Below are positions 17,289 to 26,363 of a stretch of 64,000 nt of DNA, in pieces. Each line of letters begins with the position of its first letter. Within the stretch, counting starts at the first letter, position 1. The DNA comes from Demequinaceae bacterium (GTDB taxonomy: Bacteria; Actinomycetota; Actinomycetes; Actinomycetales; Demequinaceae). Location of the stretch: assembly GCA_016933155.1 (NCBI GenBank), contig JAFGBM010000007.1:186001-250000 (forward strand), given 5' to 3'. Position numbers and translations under genes: made by a program. Under the pieces are notes generated by a model, which was given only the letters and a program-made list of their open reading frames with translations, did not search any database and was not told the DNA's origin.

Positions 17289-18224
17289 ATGGAGAGGCGA
17301 CGGGCAGGCACAACGGGCCTCGAAGTGTCCCGGCTCTCCCTGGGAACGATGACCTGGAGCCGAGATACGGACGAGGTCGAAGCTGGGCTTCAACTTGATG
17401 CGTTTCTCGACGCCGGGGGCACCCTCGTGGACACGGCAGCCTCGTATGCGGCGGGCGGGGCGGAGTCCCTCCTCGGGTCCCTCATGACGGGTTCCATCTC
17501 CCGACGGGACATCCAGATCTCAACCAAGGCGGGCGCCACCGGAGCGTCGATAGACGCCCTTCTCGCGACCCTGGACGACTCCCTCTCCAGGCTCGGAACC
17601 GACCACGTCGACCTCTTCCTCGTCCACGCCTTCGACCCCGTGACTCCGATCGAGGAGACCCTGCACGCCCTCGAAATCGCCGTCCAGTCTGGCCGAGCGC
17701 GGTACGTCGGAATCAGCAACTTCCCCGGCTGGGCGACATCACGGGCCGCGACCTTGGCGACCAAGCCCGCCCTCGCGGTCACGGAGGTCGAGTATTCGCT
17801 CGCCCAAAGGGGGATCGAGCGGGAGGTGCTCCCTGCCGCGAAGGCCCTCGGGCTCGGAGTGCTGGCCTGGTCTCCGCTGGGCCGGGGCGTGTTGACCGGC
17901 AAGTACCGGGAAGGAATCCCCGCGGACTCGCGCGCCGGCTCCGACCACCTTGCGGGATTCGTCGAGCCCTACCTCGGGTCTCGAGTGGGAGGCATCCTCG
18001 ATGCGCTCATCACGGCCGCCGACGGGCTCGGCCGGACCCCCCACGAGGTCGCGCTCGCCTGGGTCAGGGACGCCCCCGGGGTGACATCGGCGATCGTCGG
18101 AGCCAGGACGGCGGAGCAGTTGGCTCCGTCTCTTTCGGCCGAGGATCTCAGTTTGCCAGCAGCAATACGTGACGCCCTGAGCGAGGTGTCGGCTCCGATG
18201 GCGGGTTATCCGGAACGGCGGTGA
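17289..18224 (+). CDS. aldo/keto reductase
   Basis: NADPH-dependent oxidoreductase with a TIM-barrel fold, 311 residues. The catalytic tetrad is visible: Asp48 and Tyr53 in LVDTAASY, Lys80 in ISTKAG and His113 in LFLVHAFDP. The cofactor end carries GVLAWSPLGRGVLTGKY and SAIVGARTAEQL, as in the Tas/YajO-like group. It is divergent from uppP with 80 bp between starts. The substrate is unknown. Confidence 0.92.
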   Translation: MERRRAGTTGLEVSRLSLGTMTWSRDTDEVEAGLQLDAFLDAGGTLVDTAASYAAGGAESLLGSLMTGSISRRDIQISTKAGATGASIDALLATLDDSLSRLGTDHVDLFLVHAFDPVTPIEETLHALEIAVQSGRARYVGISNFPGWATSRAATLATKPALAVTEVEYSLAQRGIEREVLPAAKALGLGVLAWSPLGRGVLTGKYREGIPADSRAGSDHLAGFVEPYLGSRVGGILDALITAADGLGRTPHEVALAWVRDAPGVTSAIVGARTAEQLAPSLSAEDLSLPAAIRDALSEVSAPMAGYPERR

Positions 18225-18233
18225 AGAACCGGG

Positions 18234-18581
18234 CTAGTCCCTGAGGTCGAACTCGTCGAGATCCTCGATCTCAGGTTCGTCCGCGTCCTCGTCGAGGATA
18301 TCGCTGTCATCATCGAGTTCGTCCTCTTCGATCTCGTCCTCATCGAAGTCGGCGTCCCCGACGTCCTCCACGACTTCGTCCTCGTCCTCGACGACAAGGG
18401 GGAGGTCCTCGGCGTATTCGGAGTCGAGAAGGTCCTCGTAGCGCTCGAACGCCTCCGCCAGGGCCTCGTAGGCGTCGTCGACCGCGGCGTCGACGGGACC
18501 GCGCCTGAGGATCACGGCCTCCAGGTGGTTCTCGAAGGCGGTGGTCAGGTGACGCAGAGCCTCACGGACGTCCGATTCCAT
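18234..18581 (-). CDS. conserved small protein with acidic tail
   Basis: 115 residues. The N-terminal half (about 1-55) is predicted helical (REALRHLTTAFENHLEAV, DAAYEALAEAFERYEDLL). The C-terminal half is almost entirely Asp/Glu with scattered Ile/Leu/Val (EDEDEVVEDVGDADFDED). Similar helical-plus-acidic proteins occur in actinobacteria without an assigned role; an acidic tail could mimic nucleic acid or bind a basic partner. It has a leaderless-type start and is convergent with the aldo/keto reductase, 9 bp away. Confidence 0.75.
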   Translation of the reverse strand: MESDVREALRHLTTAFENHLEAVILRRGPVDAAVDDAYEALAEAFERYEDLLDSEYAEDLPLVVEDEDEVVEDVGDADFDEDEIEEDELDDDSDILDEDADEPEIEDLDEFDLRD

Positions 18582-18588
18582 GGTGCTG

Positions 18589-18594
18589 ACGTTA
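18589..18594 (-). promoter_or_regulatory. -10 element (TAACGT) of the acidic-tail protein, leaderless type
   Basis: TAACGT on the minus strand, 7 bases (CAGCACC), then ATG at 18581; no Shine-Dalgarno. Confidence 0.5.
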
Positions 18595-18665
18595 CCGGCA
18601 TCCGGGGATGAAAGGGAACTGGGCCTAGGAATTCTCCGCCCAATCGTTACCGACCGAACCCGGCC

Positions 18666-19967
18666 CTAACAGTTGCGGAGGAACCTCTCCGTCACCCTCA
18701 TTCCGAACTCCAGCGCATCGACCGGGATGCGTTCGTCTACCGCATGGAACTGGGAGGGGAAGTCGAAGCCCTCGGGCAGCCGCAGGGGTGCGAATCCGTA
18801 TCCGACGATCCCGAGCCTCGAGAGGTGCTTGTTGTCCGTTCCGCCGGACAAGGCATAGGGGAGGACGGCCGACCCCGGATCCTCCGTGTTGAGGGCCTCC
18901 GTCATCTTGTGGACGAGCGGGGTGTCGAAGGGCTGTTCGAGGGCGATGTCCGTTCGGATGATGTCGACGCTGACCCCGGGGCCGGCAAGTTCCTCGATCG
19001 TCGCGAGGGCCCCCTCCTTCTGTCCTGGGACGAAGCGCAGGTCGATGACGGCCTCCGCCCGGTCCGGAATGACGTTCGACTGGCATCCGGCTTTGAGGCG
19101 TGTCGTGTTCGCGGTATTCCTCACCGTCGGATCGATGAACCTCGCAGCGCACCCGAGGCGGCTCACGAGGTGGTCGACGACATCGGGTTCGGGCGAGAAT
19201 TCCTCGCCTGCGAGGTCGGCAACCCCCCGAAGGAGGGCTTCAACGGTCGGGGACAGCTGAACGGGCCAGGAGTGTCGGCCGATTCGGGCGAGGGCCTCGG
19301 CCAAGCGGGTGATCGCATTGTCCCCGTGGACCAGGCTTCCGTGTCCCGCGGTTCCCACCGCCGTGAGCCTCAGCCAGAGGAGGCCCTTCTCCGCCGTCTG
19401 AATGAGGTAGGCGCGTTTTCCGTCGACGACGGAGGAAAACCCTCCGACCTCCGATATGGCCTCAGTCGCCTCTCGAAAGTCGTCGGGATGGTTATCGACC
19501 ATGAATCGCGATCCCCTGGCCCCTCCGTTCTCCTCGTCCGCGAAGAAGGCCAGCACCACATCGCGAGCGGGTTTGACCCCGTCATGGATCATGCGGGCGA
19601 CGGCCGCGAGGTACATCGCATCCGTCGCCTTCATGTCGACGGCGCCGCGCCCCCAGATCAGCCCTTCGTGGATCTCCGCAGCGAAGGGGGGATGGCTCCA
19701 TCCGTCAGGGTCCGCGGGCACGACGTCGAGGTGACCGTGGAGGACGAGGGGCGGACGGGATCGGTCGGCCCCCTCCCAGAGTGCGGTGAGGTTCGTGCGG
19801 CGGGGGGCGGATTCCCGGATGACGGGCTCAAGTCCGAGGTCGGACAGGAAGCCGGCGACATATTCGGTCGCCTCCCGTTCCCCCGGGCCGCTGTCGTCCC
19901 CGGAATTCGACGTGTCGATGCGGATCAGGTCTCGGGCGATGCTCGCGACGTCGAGGGCTGGGCTCAC
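18666..19967 (-). CDS. M20/M28-family zinc peptidase (ArgE/DapE-like)
   Basis: 433-residue dizinc aminoacylase or dipeptidase. LVLHGHLDVVPA places His77 and Asp81, with His79 next to them; GRGAVDMKA contains the bridging Asp (about 111); FADEENGGARGS contains the catalytic and metal Glu pair; SGGTDNKHL near the C-terminus has the last His. A dimerisation domain spans about 195-310. It starts with GTG and a leaderless-type promoter. Substrate is unknown; related actinobacterial proteins are annotated only as M20 peptidases. Confidence 0.92.
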   Translation of the reverse strand: MSPALDVASIARDLIRIDTSNSGDDSGPGEREATEYVAGFLSDLGLEPVIRESAPRRTNLTALWEGADRSRPPLVLHGHLDVVPADPDGWSHPPFAAEIHEGLIWGRGAVDMKATDAMYLAAVARMIHDGVKPARDVVLAFFADEENGGARGSRFMVDNHPDDFREATEAISEVGGFSSVVDGKRAYLIQTAEKGLLWLRLTAVGTAGHGSLVHGDNAITRLAEALARIGRHSWPVQLSPTVEALLRGVADLAGEEFSPEPDVVDHLVSRLGCAARFIDPTVRNTANTTRLKAGCQSNVIPDRAEAVIDLRFVPGQKEGALATIEELAGPGVSVDIIRTDIALEQPFDTPLVHKMTEALNTEDPGSAVLPYALSGGTDNKHLSRLGIVGYGFAPLRLPEGFDFPSQFHAVDERIPVDALEFGMRVTERFLRNC

Positions 19968-19973
19968 CGGTCC

Positions 19974-19979
19974 AGGCTA
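19974..19979 (-). promoter_or_regulatory. -10 element (TAGCCT) of the M20 peptidase, leaderless type
   Basis: TAGCCT on the minus strand, 6 bases (GGACCG), then GTG at 19967. Confidence 0.5.
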
Positions 19980-20084
19980 TCGGAGCGCCGTCGGGACTCT
20001 CCAGAGAGTCGCCCTCCGACGTCATTCCCCCACGAGTGTCCCGAGACTCCTCCCCCGGGTACGACGCCGACTCCCCAGACCGTG

Positions 20085-20090
20085 TAACGT
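20085..20090 (+). promoter_or_regulatory. -10 element (TAACGT) of the ABC-2 exporter operon, leaderless type
   Basis: TAACGT, 7 bases (GCTCGCT), then GTG at 20098. Sets the start of the ATPase gene; the longer upstream reading frame has no family similarity. Confidence 0.5.
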
Positions 20091-20097
20091 GCTCGCT

Positions 20098-21036
20098 GTG
20101 ACAGCGGTTATCCAGGTCGACGACCTCCACAAGTCCTATGGAGCGACAAGGGCCGTGGACGGCGTCTCGTTCCAGGTCGAACGGGGCGAGATCTTCGGGA
20201 TCCTCGGCCCCAATGGGGCGGGCAAGACCACCTCGGTCGAATGCCTCCAGGGCCTGCGCCACCCCGATTCCGGCACCCTTCGCATCCTTGGCCTCGACCC
20301 AGCCCACGATGTCCGCGAGGTCAAGCGCCGCATCGGAAGCCAGCTCCAGGAATCTGCGCTCCCGGACCGCATCAAGGTGTGGGAGGCGCTCGAGTTGTTC
20401 GCCTCCGCCGTCCCGGGTGCGTCCGATTGGGAAGGCCTTCTCGACGACTGGGGTTTGACGGCCAAGCGCAATGCGACGTACGCGTCGCTCAGCGGCGGCC
20501 AGAAGCAGCGCCTCCTCGTCGCCCTGTCCCTGGTCAACAGCCCCGAGATCGTCTTCCTCGATGAGATGACGACGGGAATGGATCCTTTGGCGCGACGCGT
20601 CGCGTGGGGACTCATCGAGCGCATCCGCGACCGTGGGGCGACCGTCATCCTTGTCACCCACTTCATGGACGAGGCCGAGAGGCTATGCGACCGCATCGCC
20701 GTCGTGAGCAGCGGGAAGGTCGTCGCCCTCGGTTCTCCCGAGGAACTCCGTCGAGAGCATGGAGGAGCCACCCTCGTGCGGTTCTCTGCGAAAATCGGGG
20801 ACGGCGGGTTCCTCAAGAAGATCAAGGACGTCACCGCGGTCAGAATCGACGGTGAATCCGTCGAGATCGAGGGGACCGGCGCGGTGGCGGTGTCCGTCGC
20901 GGCCGCGCTCGCGGCGAAGGGTCTCGCTCCGGTTGACTTCGAGGTCGCCCGCGCTAGCCTCGAGGACGTGTACCTGCTCCTGACCGGCGACACCGGTGAC
21001 GGGTCCGACGAATCCCCGGTCGAGGAGGCGCCATGA
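20098..21036 (+). CDS. ABC transporter ATP-binding protein (ABC-2 exporter type)
   Basis: 312 residues from the GTG at 20098. Walker A GPNGAGKT at 37-44, Q-loop near GSQLQES, signature LSGGQKQRL, Walker B IVFLDEMTTGMDP and the switch His in VTHFMDEAERL. The C-terminal 80 residues form the DrrA/CcmA-like extension. The stop overlaps the permease start by four bases (ATGA). Likely exports a drug, lipid or other small molecule; nothing in the sequence names the cargo. Confidence 0.93.
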   Translation: MTAVIQVDDLHKSYGATRAVDGVSFQVERGEIFGILGPNGAGKTTSVECLQGLRHPDSGTLRILGLDPAHDVREVKRRIGSQLQESALPDRIKVWEALELFASAVPGASDWEGLLDDWGLTAKRNATYASLSGGQKQRLLVALSLVNSPEIVFLDEMTTGMDPLARRVAWGLIERIRDRGATVILVTHFMDEAERLCDRIAVVSSGKVVALGSPEELRREHGGATLVRFSAKIGDGGFLKKIKDVTAVRIDGESVEIEGTGAVAVSVAAALAAKGLAPVDFEVARASLEDVYLLLTGDTGDGSDESPVEEAP

Positions 21037-21797
21037 GGATGGTTCTGAGGCTCGCTTGGCTCGAGGGGAAACTCCTCCTCCGGGAGCCCATCACCCTGGT
21101 CTTCGTCCTCGTGCTTCCTGTCGTCATGATGATCGTCATGTGCGGGGTCTTCGGCAACGAGGTCGAGGTCGAGGACGACGGACAAGTCTTCTTCATGGGG
21201 GTCGGGGCGACCGACTACTACATGGGGGCCTACGTGGCTGTCGTCGTCGCGGCGCTCGGCCTCATCAACCTCCCCACACACCTTGCCACGTATCGAGAGC
21301 GGGGCGTCCTCCGCAGGTTTGAAGCGTCCTCGATCTCGCGCTGGTCGCTTCTCTGGGCGCACACCCTGATCATGATCGTGCTGTCGGGAATCGGAGCCAC
21401 CCTCGTGGTCGTCACCGCGAAGCTCATCTACGACCCGACCGATCCCGCCAGTCCCGGCCTGCTCATCCTGGGATTCCTCCTCGCGGCAGCCACCTTCGCC
21501 GCCTTCGGAACCCTTCTGGGAGTGCTGATGCCAACGGCGCGGGCCGCCCAAGGGATCGGGATCATGCTGTGGTTCGTCATGTTCATGCTCGGCGGAGTGG
21601 GACCACCGCCCGAGGTGCTTCCCGATGCGATGGGGGCGGTCGGCGAGGCTACCCCGCTCCTTCACGCGGTCCGGCTCCTGCAGGGAACCTGGCTCGGAAC
21701 CGGTTGGGACTGGGGCCGGGCGGGGATCCTCGTGGGCATCCTCGTCGCGTCACTGGGGTTGACGGCCCTGGTGATGAGGCTCCGCTCCGCCCGCTGA
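21033..21797 (+). CDS. ABC-2 family transporter permease
   Basis: 254 residues with about six hydrophobic segments (about 19-37, 65-90, 105-130, 140-165, 172-190, 225-248) and the ABC-2 layout of a large loop after the first segment. THLATYRERGVLRRFEASSIS is the cytoplasmic coupling region typical of DrrB-like permeases. Partner of the preceding ATPase. A hairpin follows 24 bp after the stop. Confidence 0.9.
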   Translation: MRMVLRLAWLEGKLLLREPITLVFVLVLPVVMMIVMCGVFGNEVEVEDDGQVFFMGVGATDYYMGAYVAVVVAALGLINLPTHLATYRERGVLRRFEASSISRWSLLWAHTLIMIVLSGIGATLVVVTAKLIYDPTDPASPGLLILGFLLAAATFAAFGTLLGVLMPTARAAQGIGIMLWFVMFMLGGVGPPPEVLPDAMGAVGEATPLLHAVRLLQGTWLGTGWDWGRAGILVGILVASLGLTALVMRLRSAR

Positions 21798-21821
21798 CAC
21801 GCCATGTCCGATTACACACGA

Positions 21822-21843
21822 AGGGCCGGGAAAACCCGGCCCT
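21822..21843. terminator. hairpin between ABC-2 permease and tRNA-Leu
   Basis: Perfect 9-bp stem AGGGCCGGG / CCCGGCCCT around an AAAA loop, with no T-tract on either side. It lies between a rightward operon and a leftward tRNA gene, so it may end transcription from both. Confidence 0.55.
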
Positions 21844-21860
21844 CGCATTCGGTCCTATCC

Positions 21861-21949
21861 TGGTGTCCGAGGGGGGACTTGAACCCCCACGCCCGTTAAA
21901 GGGCACTAGCACCTCAAGCTAGCGCGTCTGCCAATTCCGCCACCCGGAC
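21861..21949 (-). tRNA. leu tRNA: tRNA-Leu(GAG), CCA encoded
   Basis: The minus strand folds as a class II tRNA. The acceptor GTCCGGG (21943-21949) pairs with CTCGGAC (21865-21871) with one G-T; the discriminator is A and CCA is encoded. The D-arm carries GGCGGAATTGGCAGACGC-like sequence. The anticodon stem CTAGC/GCTAG encloses the loop TTGAGGT (anticodon GAG). There is a long variable arm (GTGCCCTTTAACGGGCGT) and T-arm GGGGGTTCAAGTCCCCC. Confidence 0.96.
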
Positions 21950-22110
21950 AGGTGGTTTGCGGGCAAGAAAACTGTCCGCAACGCGACCGACAGATTAGCA
22001 CGACGGGCCCTTCTCGCGTTACTGTCGGGGCCGTAGCACACCTAGCCCGGTTGGACCGAGAGAGGTCTTCCGAAGATCGATTTCCCGATCGGATAACACA
22101 TGGAGGCGCG

Positions 22111-22476
22111 ATGGGGCTGAACCGGAGGGATGCCGGGGCGACCGCGCTCGTCGTGGTGATAGGGGTGCTGGCCTGGGCGTACTTCACCGCTCAGGGTTGG
22201 CCCTTGGTTTCCGGACCGAGGGTGCTCGCCGTCCTGGCTTTCGTCCTGGGCGTCATGGCGTCGGCCATTTCCTCGAGGTCCATACACAAGAAGCTGGCGG
22301 ACCTCACGATGGCGGAGCGACTCGTCCGCCTCCGGGCGCCCGGAGGGTTCCTGCTCATGTTGTGGGCGGCCGTCACCGGCGACGAGGTGGTCCTGGGGCT
22401 GCTGATCAGCCTCATCGGAGTGGTGTGGCTGGGCTCCACCATCCAGCACGCGTTCGGCAAGCGATCCGCGACCTAG
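22111..22476 (+). CDS. small integral membrane protein, unknown function
   Basis: 121 residues with GGAGG eight bases before the ATG at 22111; a longer upstream frame crosses the tRNA region and is rejected. Hydrophobic segments lie at about 9-27, 37-54 and 75-113, the last probably a hairpin of two. A conserved-looking cytoplasmic stretch HKKLADLTMAERLVRLRAPG lies between. I do not recognise the family. It is convergent with the gene that follows the mutasome. Confidence 0.7.
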   Translation: MGLNRRDAGATALVVVIGVLAWAYFTAQGWPLVSGPRVLAVLAFVLGVMASAISSRSIHKKLADLTMAERLVRLRAPGGFLLMLWAAVTGDEVVLGLLISLIGVVWLGSTIQHAFGKRSAT

Positions 22477-22489
22477 CCCCGAGGGGTGG

Positions 22490-22957
22490 TCAATCCGTCC
22501 ACACCAGACGATCGCCGTCGTCGGTGGCGCCTTCCCCGAAGTCGACCCTCCTCATCGGCCACGGCCCGACGGTGTAGGGGGCGAACACGGCGATCGCCGG
22601 TCCGTCGCGATGCTCGAGCGTGAAGCGAATCGCATCCGAACCCAGAGCCTCGACGGCGACGTCCTCGACCACGATCACTGCCTTGAGGGAGTCTCGATCC
22701 TTCCGCAGGCCGTCGACAAGCAGGCTGCGGGCGGCGAGCGCGAGGGGGGCCACGCCCTCGGGAAGAGATCCCACGAGCCGTGTTTCACCCGAGTTCTCCA
22801 GGGCCGCCCCGAACGGGACGAGGCGGCGGAATCGGGTGATCGTCTTGAGCGCGAAAGGCTCGACGAGCCCGAAGAGCCGATCCATGTCGTCCTGAACATC
22901 CCGAGGAACACCGTCTCTCCACGAAGCCGCCACGGATTCAGTCTGGCACACCCGCAT
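22490..22957 (-). CDS. conserved protein following dnaE2, unknown function
   Basis: 155 residues from the ATG at 22957; an AGGAGG starting within the dnaE2 stop codon lies about 12 bases before it. The sequence RRLVPFGAALENSGETRLVGSLPEG, an internal two-helix stretch, and a C-terminal RFTLEHRDGPAIAVFAPY motif resemble a widespread uncharacterised alpha/beta family; no catalytic residues can be assigned. An alternative GTG at 22933 is preceded by CAGACT at 6 bases. It is the last gene of the SOS mutasome operon by position, which suggests damage-induced co-expression. Confidence 0.7.
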   Translation of the reverse strand: MRVCQTESVAASWRDGVPRDVQDDMDRLFGLVEPFALKTITRFRRLVPFGAALENSGETRLVGSLPEGVAPLALAARSLLVDGLRKDRDSLKAVIVVEDVAVEALGSDAIRFTLEHRDGPAIAVFAPYTVGPWPMRRVDFGEGATDDGDRLVWTD

Positions 22958-22974
22958 CCTGGTCCGAGGCCCTC

Positions 22975-25900
22975 CTACCGGAAGTCCCTGGAGCACGCCG
23001 GCACCTTGAGGCCGAGGGGGGCGATCTGGTCGGCCAGGAGGTTCGTGGCCCCGTCGGCGCGCTCGATCCTCCCCCTGACGATGAGAGCGGAGGATCGTCG
23101 GGCGACCGTCCGGTAGCGCCCCCACACCCCGGCCGTGCAGATGACGTTGAGGACCCCCGTCTCGTCCTCGAGGGACAGGAACGTGACCCCGCCTGCGGTG
23201 GGCGGACGCTGGCGGTGGGTGACGACCCCCGCGGCCTTCACCCGGCGGTCGGCCTCGTGGGTGAGGACATCGGAGACCCGGAGCACCCCCTCCGAATCGA
23301 GCCGCTCCCGGACGAACACGGTCGGATAGGCATCCGGGGACACCCCGGAGGCCCAGACATCCGCGACCGCCAGTTCGACATCGCTCATCCCGGGCAGGGT
23401 GGGCGCCTCGACCCCCACCGCGACCCCGGGAAGCGTGTCCGGACCCTCGATGGCCAGTGCCCCCGACGCCCACAAGCCTTCCCGCCGCGTCACTCCGAGT
23501 GCCTCCAGTGCCCCCGCCGTCGCCAACCCCTCCCACTGGGCGACCGTCAGCCCCCGCTCGGCCGCGAAACCCAACTCCCCCGCCGGGGTCGTGGGCCTCA
23601 CTCGCACCCGTCGGGCCGCATCCCTGAGGCCACGGAACGGCCCCTCCTCCCTGGCCGAGACGATCGCGGCCGCGGCCTCCTCCCCGAGGCCCCTCACCGA
23701 GGCCAGCCCCATCCGGACCGCGAGGGTCGGGTCGGCGTCGACCAGGGCGGCGAGGTCCTCCCTCTGGTCCGCTTGCGGCCCCGCTGCCCGGTCCAGCTTC
23801 TCGACCCTGGCCTTGACGTCCGACCGGGCGAGGCAGGGCCGAAGGACGGCCACCCCGTGCCGTCGGGCGTCGGCCACGAGCGACTGCGGGGAGTAGAAGC
23901 CCATCGGCTGGGCCGAGAGCAGCCCGGCGTAGAAGGCGGCCGGATGGTGGACCTTGAGCCATGCGGAGGCGTAGACGAGGTAGGCGAAGGAGAATGAGTG
24001 GGACTCCGGGAACCCGAAACCCACGAAACCCAGAAGCTGCTCGAAGATCCGCTCGGCCACCTCCCCCTCGATCCCCTTCGACGCCATCCCCTCCATGACC
24101 CTCGGCCGGAGCGCCTCCATGCGCTCCACGCTGCGCTTGGAGCCCATCGCCCGGCGCAACTGATCGGCCTCCGAGCCGCTGAAGCCCGCGGCGTCCATGA
24201 CGATCTGCATCAGCTGTTCCTGGAAGATGGGCACCCCGAGGGTCTTCTTGAGGGCCGGCTCCAGCAGGGGGTGGAGGTAGGTGACCTGCTCCCGGCCCCG
24301 GGCACGGTTGATGTAGGGATGGACGGATCGTCCCTGGATGGGGCCGGGCCGGATGAGGGCGACCTCGACGACGATGTCGTAGAAGGTGCGGGGCTGAAGC
24401 CTGGGCAGGGTCGCCATCTGGGCGCGGCTCTCCACCTGGAAGACCCCGACGGTGTCGGCCGCACACAGGAGGTCGTACACCCGGGGATCCTCCTGGGGAA
24501 GGCCGTGCAGCGTCAGTTCGGCCCCCTCGGTCTCCCTGACGAACTCGAAGGCGTGCTTGAGGGCCGAGAGCATGCCCAGCCCGAGGAGGTCGAACTTGAC
24601 GAGGCCGGCGTCCGCGCAGTCGTCCTTGTCCCATTGCAGGACCGTCCGGCCGGGCATCCTCGCCCACTCGACCGGGCACACGTCGATGACGGGCCGGTCG
24701 CACAGGACCATTCCGCCGGGGTGGACGCCGAGGTGCCGGGGGAGGCGGAGGAGCCGCTCGCCGAGGTCGAGGACGGGCGCGGGGATGTGGTCGAGGTCTC
24801 CCGAGGGAGGAGGCGGGGTCGGCCGTTGCGGGGCGTGGTAGGCGGCGGCCCAATCCGAGTGGTCCCTGTCCCGCGACTTCAGGGTCGACCAGCGGTCGAT
24901 CGACTTGGACCACGCGTCCTGCTGGCCGACGTCGTACCCGAGGGCCCGGGCTGCGTCGCGGACGGCGGAGCGGGGACGATACGAGATGACGTTCGCGACC
25001 ATCGCGGCGTTGATCCTCCCGAACCTCTCGTAAACGTACTGGATGACCTCCTCGCGCCGGGCGGACTCGATGTCGACGTCGATGTCCGGCGGCTCGTTCC
25101 TCTCCGGGGCGAGGAACCGCTCGAATAGGAGCTTGTGGGTCACGGCGTCCACGGCCGTCACCCCGAGGGAGTAGCAGACGGCGCTGTTGGCGGCCGAGCC
25201 CCGCCCCTGACAGAGGATGTCGTTCTCCCGGCAGAACCCGACGAGGTCGTGGACGATGAGGAAGTAGCCGGGGAAGCCGAGCCTCTCGATGATCCCCAAT
25301 TCGTGCTCGAGTTGGGCGTAGGCGCCCGGCACCCGCTCGGCCTCGGGCGGGCCGTATCGCTCGGAGGCGCCCCGCATCGTCAGTTCCCGGAGCCACGAGG
25401 CCTCGTCGTGGCCGTCCGGGACGGGATAGGGCGGAAGGCGGGGGGCGACGAGCCTCAGGTCGAAGGCGCATTCCCGGCCCAGGCGATGGGAGGTGGCGAC
25501 AGCCTCGGGGTGGCGACGGTGGAGGTGGAGCATCTCCGCAGGCGAGCGAAGGTGGGAGGCCGAGGCCCCCGGGAGCCATCCGTCCATGTCGTCGAGGGAC
25601 GAGCGGGCGCGGACGGCGGCGACGGCCGCGGCGAGGTCGGCGTCCCCGGGCGTCGCATAGTGGGCGTTGGAGGTGGCGACGAGGGGGACGGAGAGATCCC
25701 TCGCGAGGCTGGCGAGGGCGTCGTTGCGCTCCCCGTCGTACGGCCCCCCGCGGTCGGTGACCTCGACGGCGACGTTCTCCCTCCCGAAGAGGGCCACGAG
25801 CCGGTCGAGCTCCCGGCGGGCCGCCGCGACCCCTTCCGCCCGGATGGGGGACGACTCTCCCCGCCCGGCCGCCAGGGCCTGCCGCACCGGTCCCTTGCGG

Positions 25901-26361
25901 CACCCGGTCAGGATCAGCCACTCCCCCGCCGCCGCCTCGGCCAGGCCCTCATCCGTGTAGCGGGCCGCCCCCTTCTCCCCGGTCGCGAGGTGCCCCAGCC
26001 CGATCGTCCGGGAGAGACGGGCGTACCCGGCCGGCCCCCTGGCGAGGACGACGAGGTGGGTGGCTCGGGGGTCGGGGATCCCCGTGGGAGGATCGAGGAC
26101 GGGCCGACCGGAGAGGTCCGTGGCCGGGAGATGGAGTTCCGCCCCGAAGACGGTCGGGAGGCCGACGGCGCGAGCGGCCTCGGAGAAGCGGACGATCCCA
26201 TACAGCCCGTCGTGGTCGGTCACGGCGAGGGCGGACAACCCGAGCCTGGCGGCCTCGACGGCCATGGCCTCCGGTTGGTTCACCCCGTCGAGGAACGAAT
26301 ACGCCGTATGGGCGTGGAGTTCGGCGTACTGGGTCACGAACGGCACCCGCTCATATACCAC
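22975..26361 (-). CDS. dnaE2: error-prone DNA polymerase III alpha subunit DnaE2 (ImuC)
   Basis: C-family polymerase that extends over lesions in SOS mutagenesis with ImuA' and ImuB. 1128 residues. N-terminal PHP domain (YAELHAHTAYSFLDGV, VTDHDGLYG); polymerase core with GRGSAANSAVCYSLG and the catalytic Asp motif PPDIDVDIESARREEV (about 400-430); fingers and helix-hairpin-helix region; C-terminal OB fold (GVVTHRQRPPTAGGVTFLSLED). DnaE1-type C-terminal tau/clamp extensions are missing, as in DnaE2. GTG start two bases after the imuB stop. Confidence 0.96.
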   Translation of the reverse strand: MVYERVPFVTQYAELHAHTAYSFLDGVNQPEAMAVEAARLGLSALAVTDHDGLYGIVRFSEAARAVGLPTVFGAELHLPATDLSGRPVLDPPTGIPDPRATHLVVLARGPAGYARLSRTIGLGHLATGEKGAARYTDEGLAEAAAGEWLILTGCRKGPVRQALAAGRGESSPIRAEGVAAARRELDRLVALFGRENVAVEVTDRGGPYDGERNDALASLARDLSVPLVATSNAHYATPGDADLAAAVAAVRARSSLDDMDGWLPGASASHLRSPAEMLHLHRRHPEAVATSHRLGRECAFDLRLVAPRLPPYPVPDGHDEASWLRELTMRGASERYGPPEAERVPGAYAQLEHELGIIERLGFPGYFLIVHDLVGFCRENDILCQGRGSAANSAVCYSLGVTAVDAVTHKLLFERFLAPERNEPPDIDVDIESARREEVIQYVYERFGRINAAMVANVISYRPRSAVRDAARALGYDVGQQDAWSKSIDRWSTLKSRDRDHSDWAAAYHAPQRPTPPPPSGDLDHIPAPVLDLGERLLRLPRHLGVHPGGMVLCDRPVIDVCPVEWARMPGRTVLQWDKDDCADAGLVKFDLLGLGMLSALKHAFEFVRETEGAELTLHGLPQEDPRVYDLLCAADTVGVFQVESRAQMATLPRLQPRTFYDIVVEVALIRPGPIQGRSVHPYINRARGREQVTYLHPLLEPALKKTLGVPIFQEQLMQIVMDAAGFSGSEADQLRRAMGSKRSVERMEALRPRVMEGMASKGIEGEVAERIFEQLLGFVGFGFPESHSFSFAYLVYASAWLKVHHPAAFYAGLLSAQPMGFYSPQSLVADARRHGVAVLRPCLARSDVKARVEKLDRAAGPQADQREDLAALVDADPTLAVRMGLASVRGLGEEAAAAIVSAREEGPFRGLRDAARRVRVRPTTPAGELGFAAERGLTVAQWEGLATAGALEALGVTRREGLWASGALAIEGPDTLPGVAVGVEAPTLPGMSDVELAVADVWASGVSPDAYPTVFVRERLDSEGVLRVSDVLTHEADRRVKAAGVVTHRQRPPTAGGVTFLSLEDETGVLNVICTAGVWGRYRTVARRSSALIVRGRIERADGATNLLADQIAPLGLKVPACSRDFR

Positions 26362-26363
26362 CC

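Noticed and set aside
22490-25921. A 1143-codon open frame on the minus strand
   Set aside because: Most of it is a shifted-frame shadow of dnaE2, full of Arg/Pro/Gly as expected from GC-rich third positions. Only its last 155 codons (from the ATG at 22957) look like a protein.
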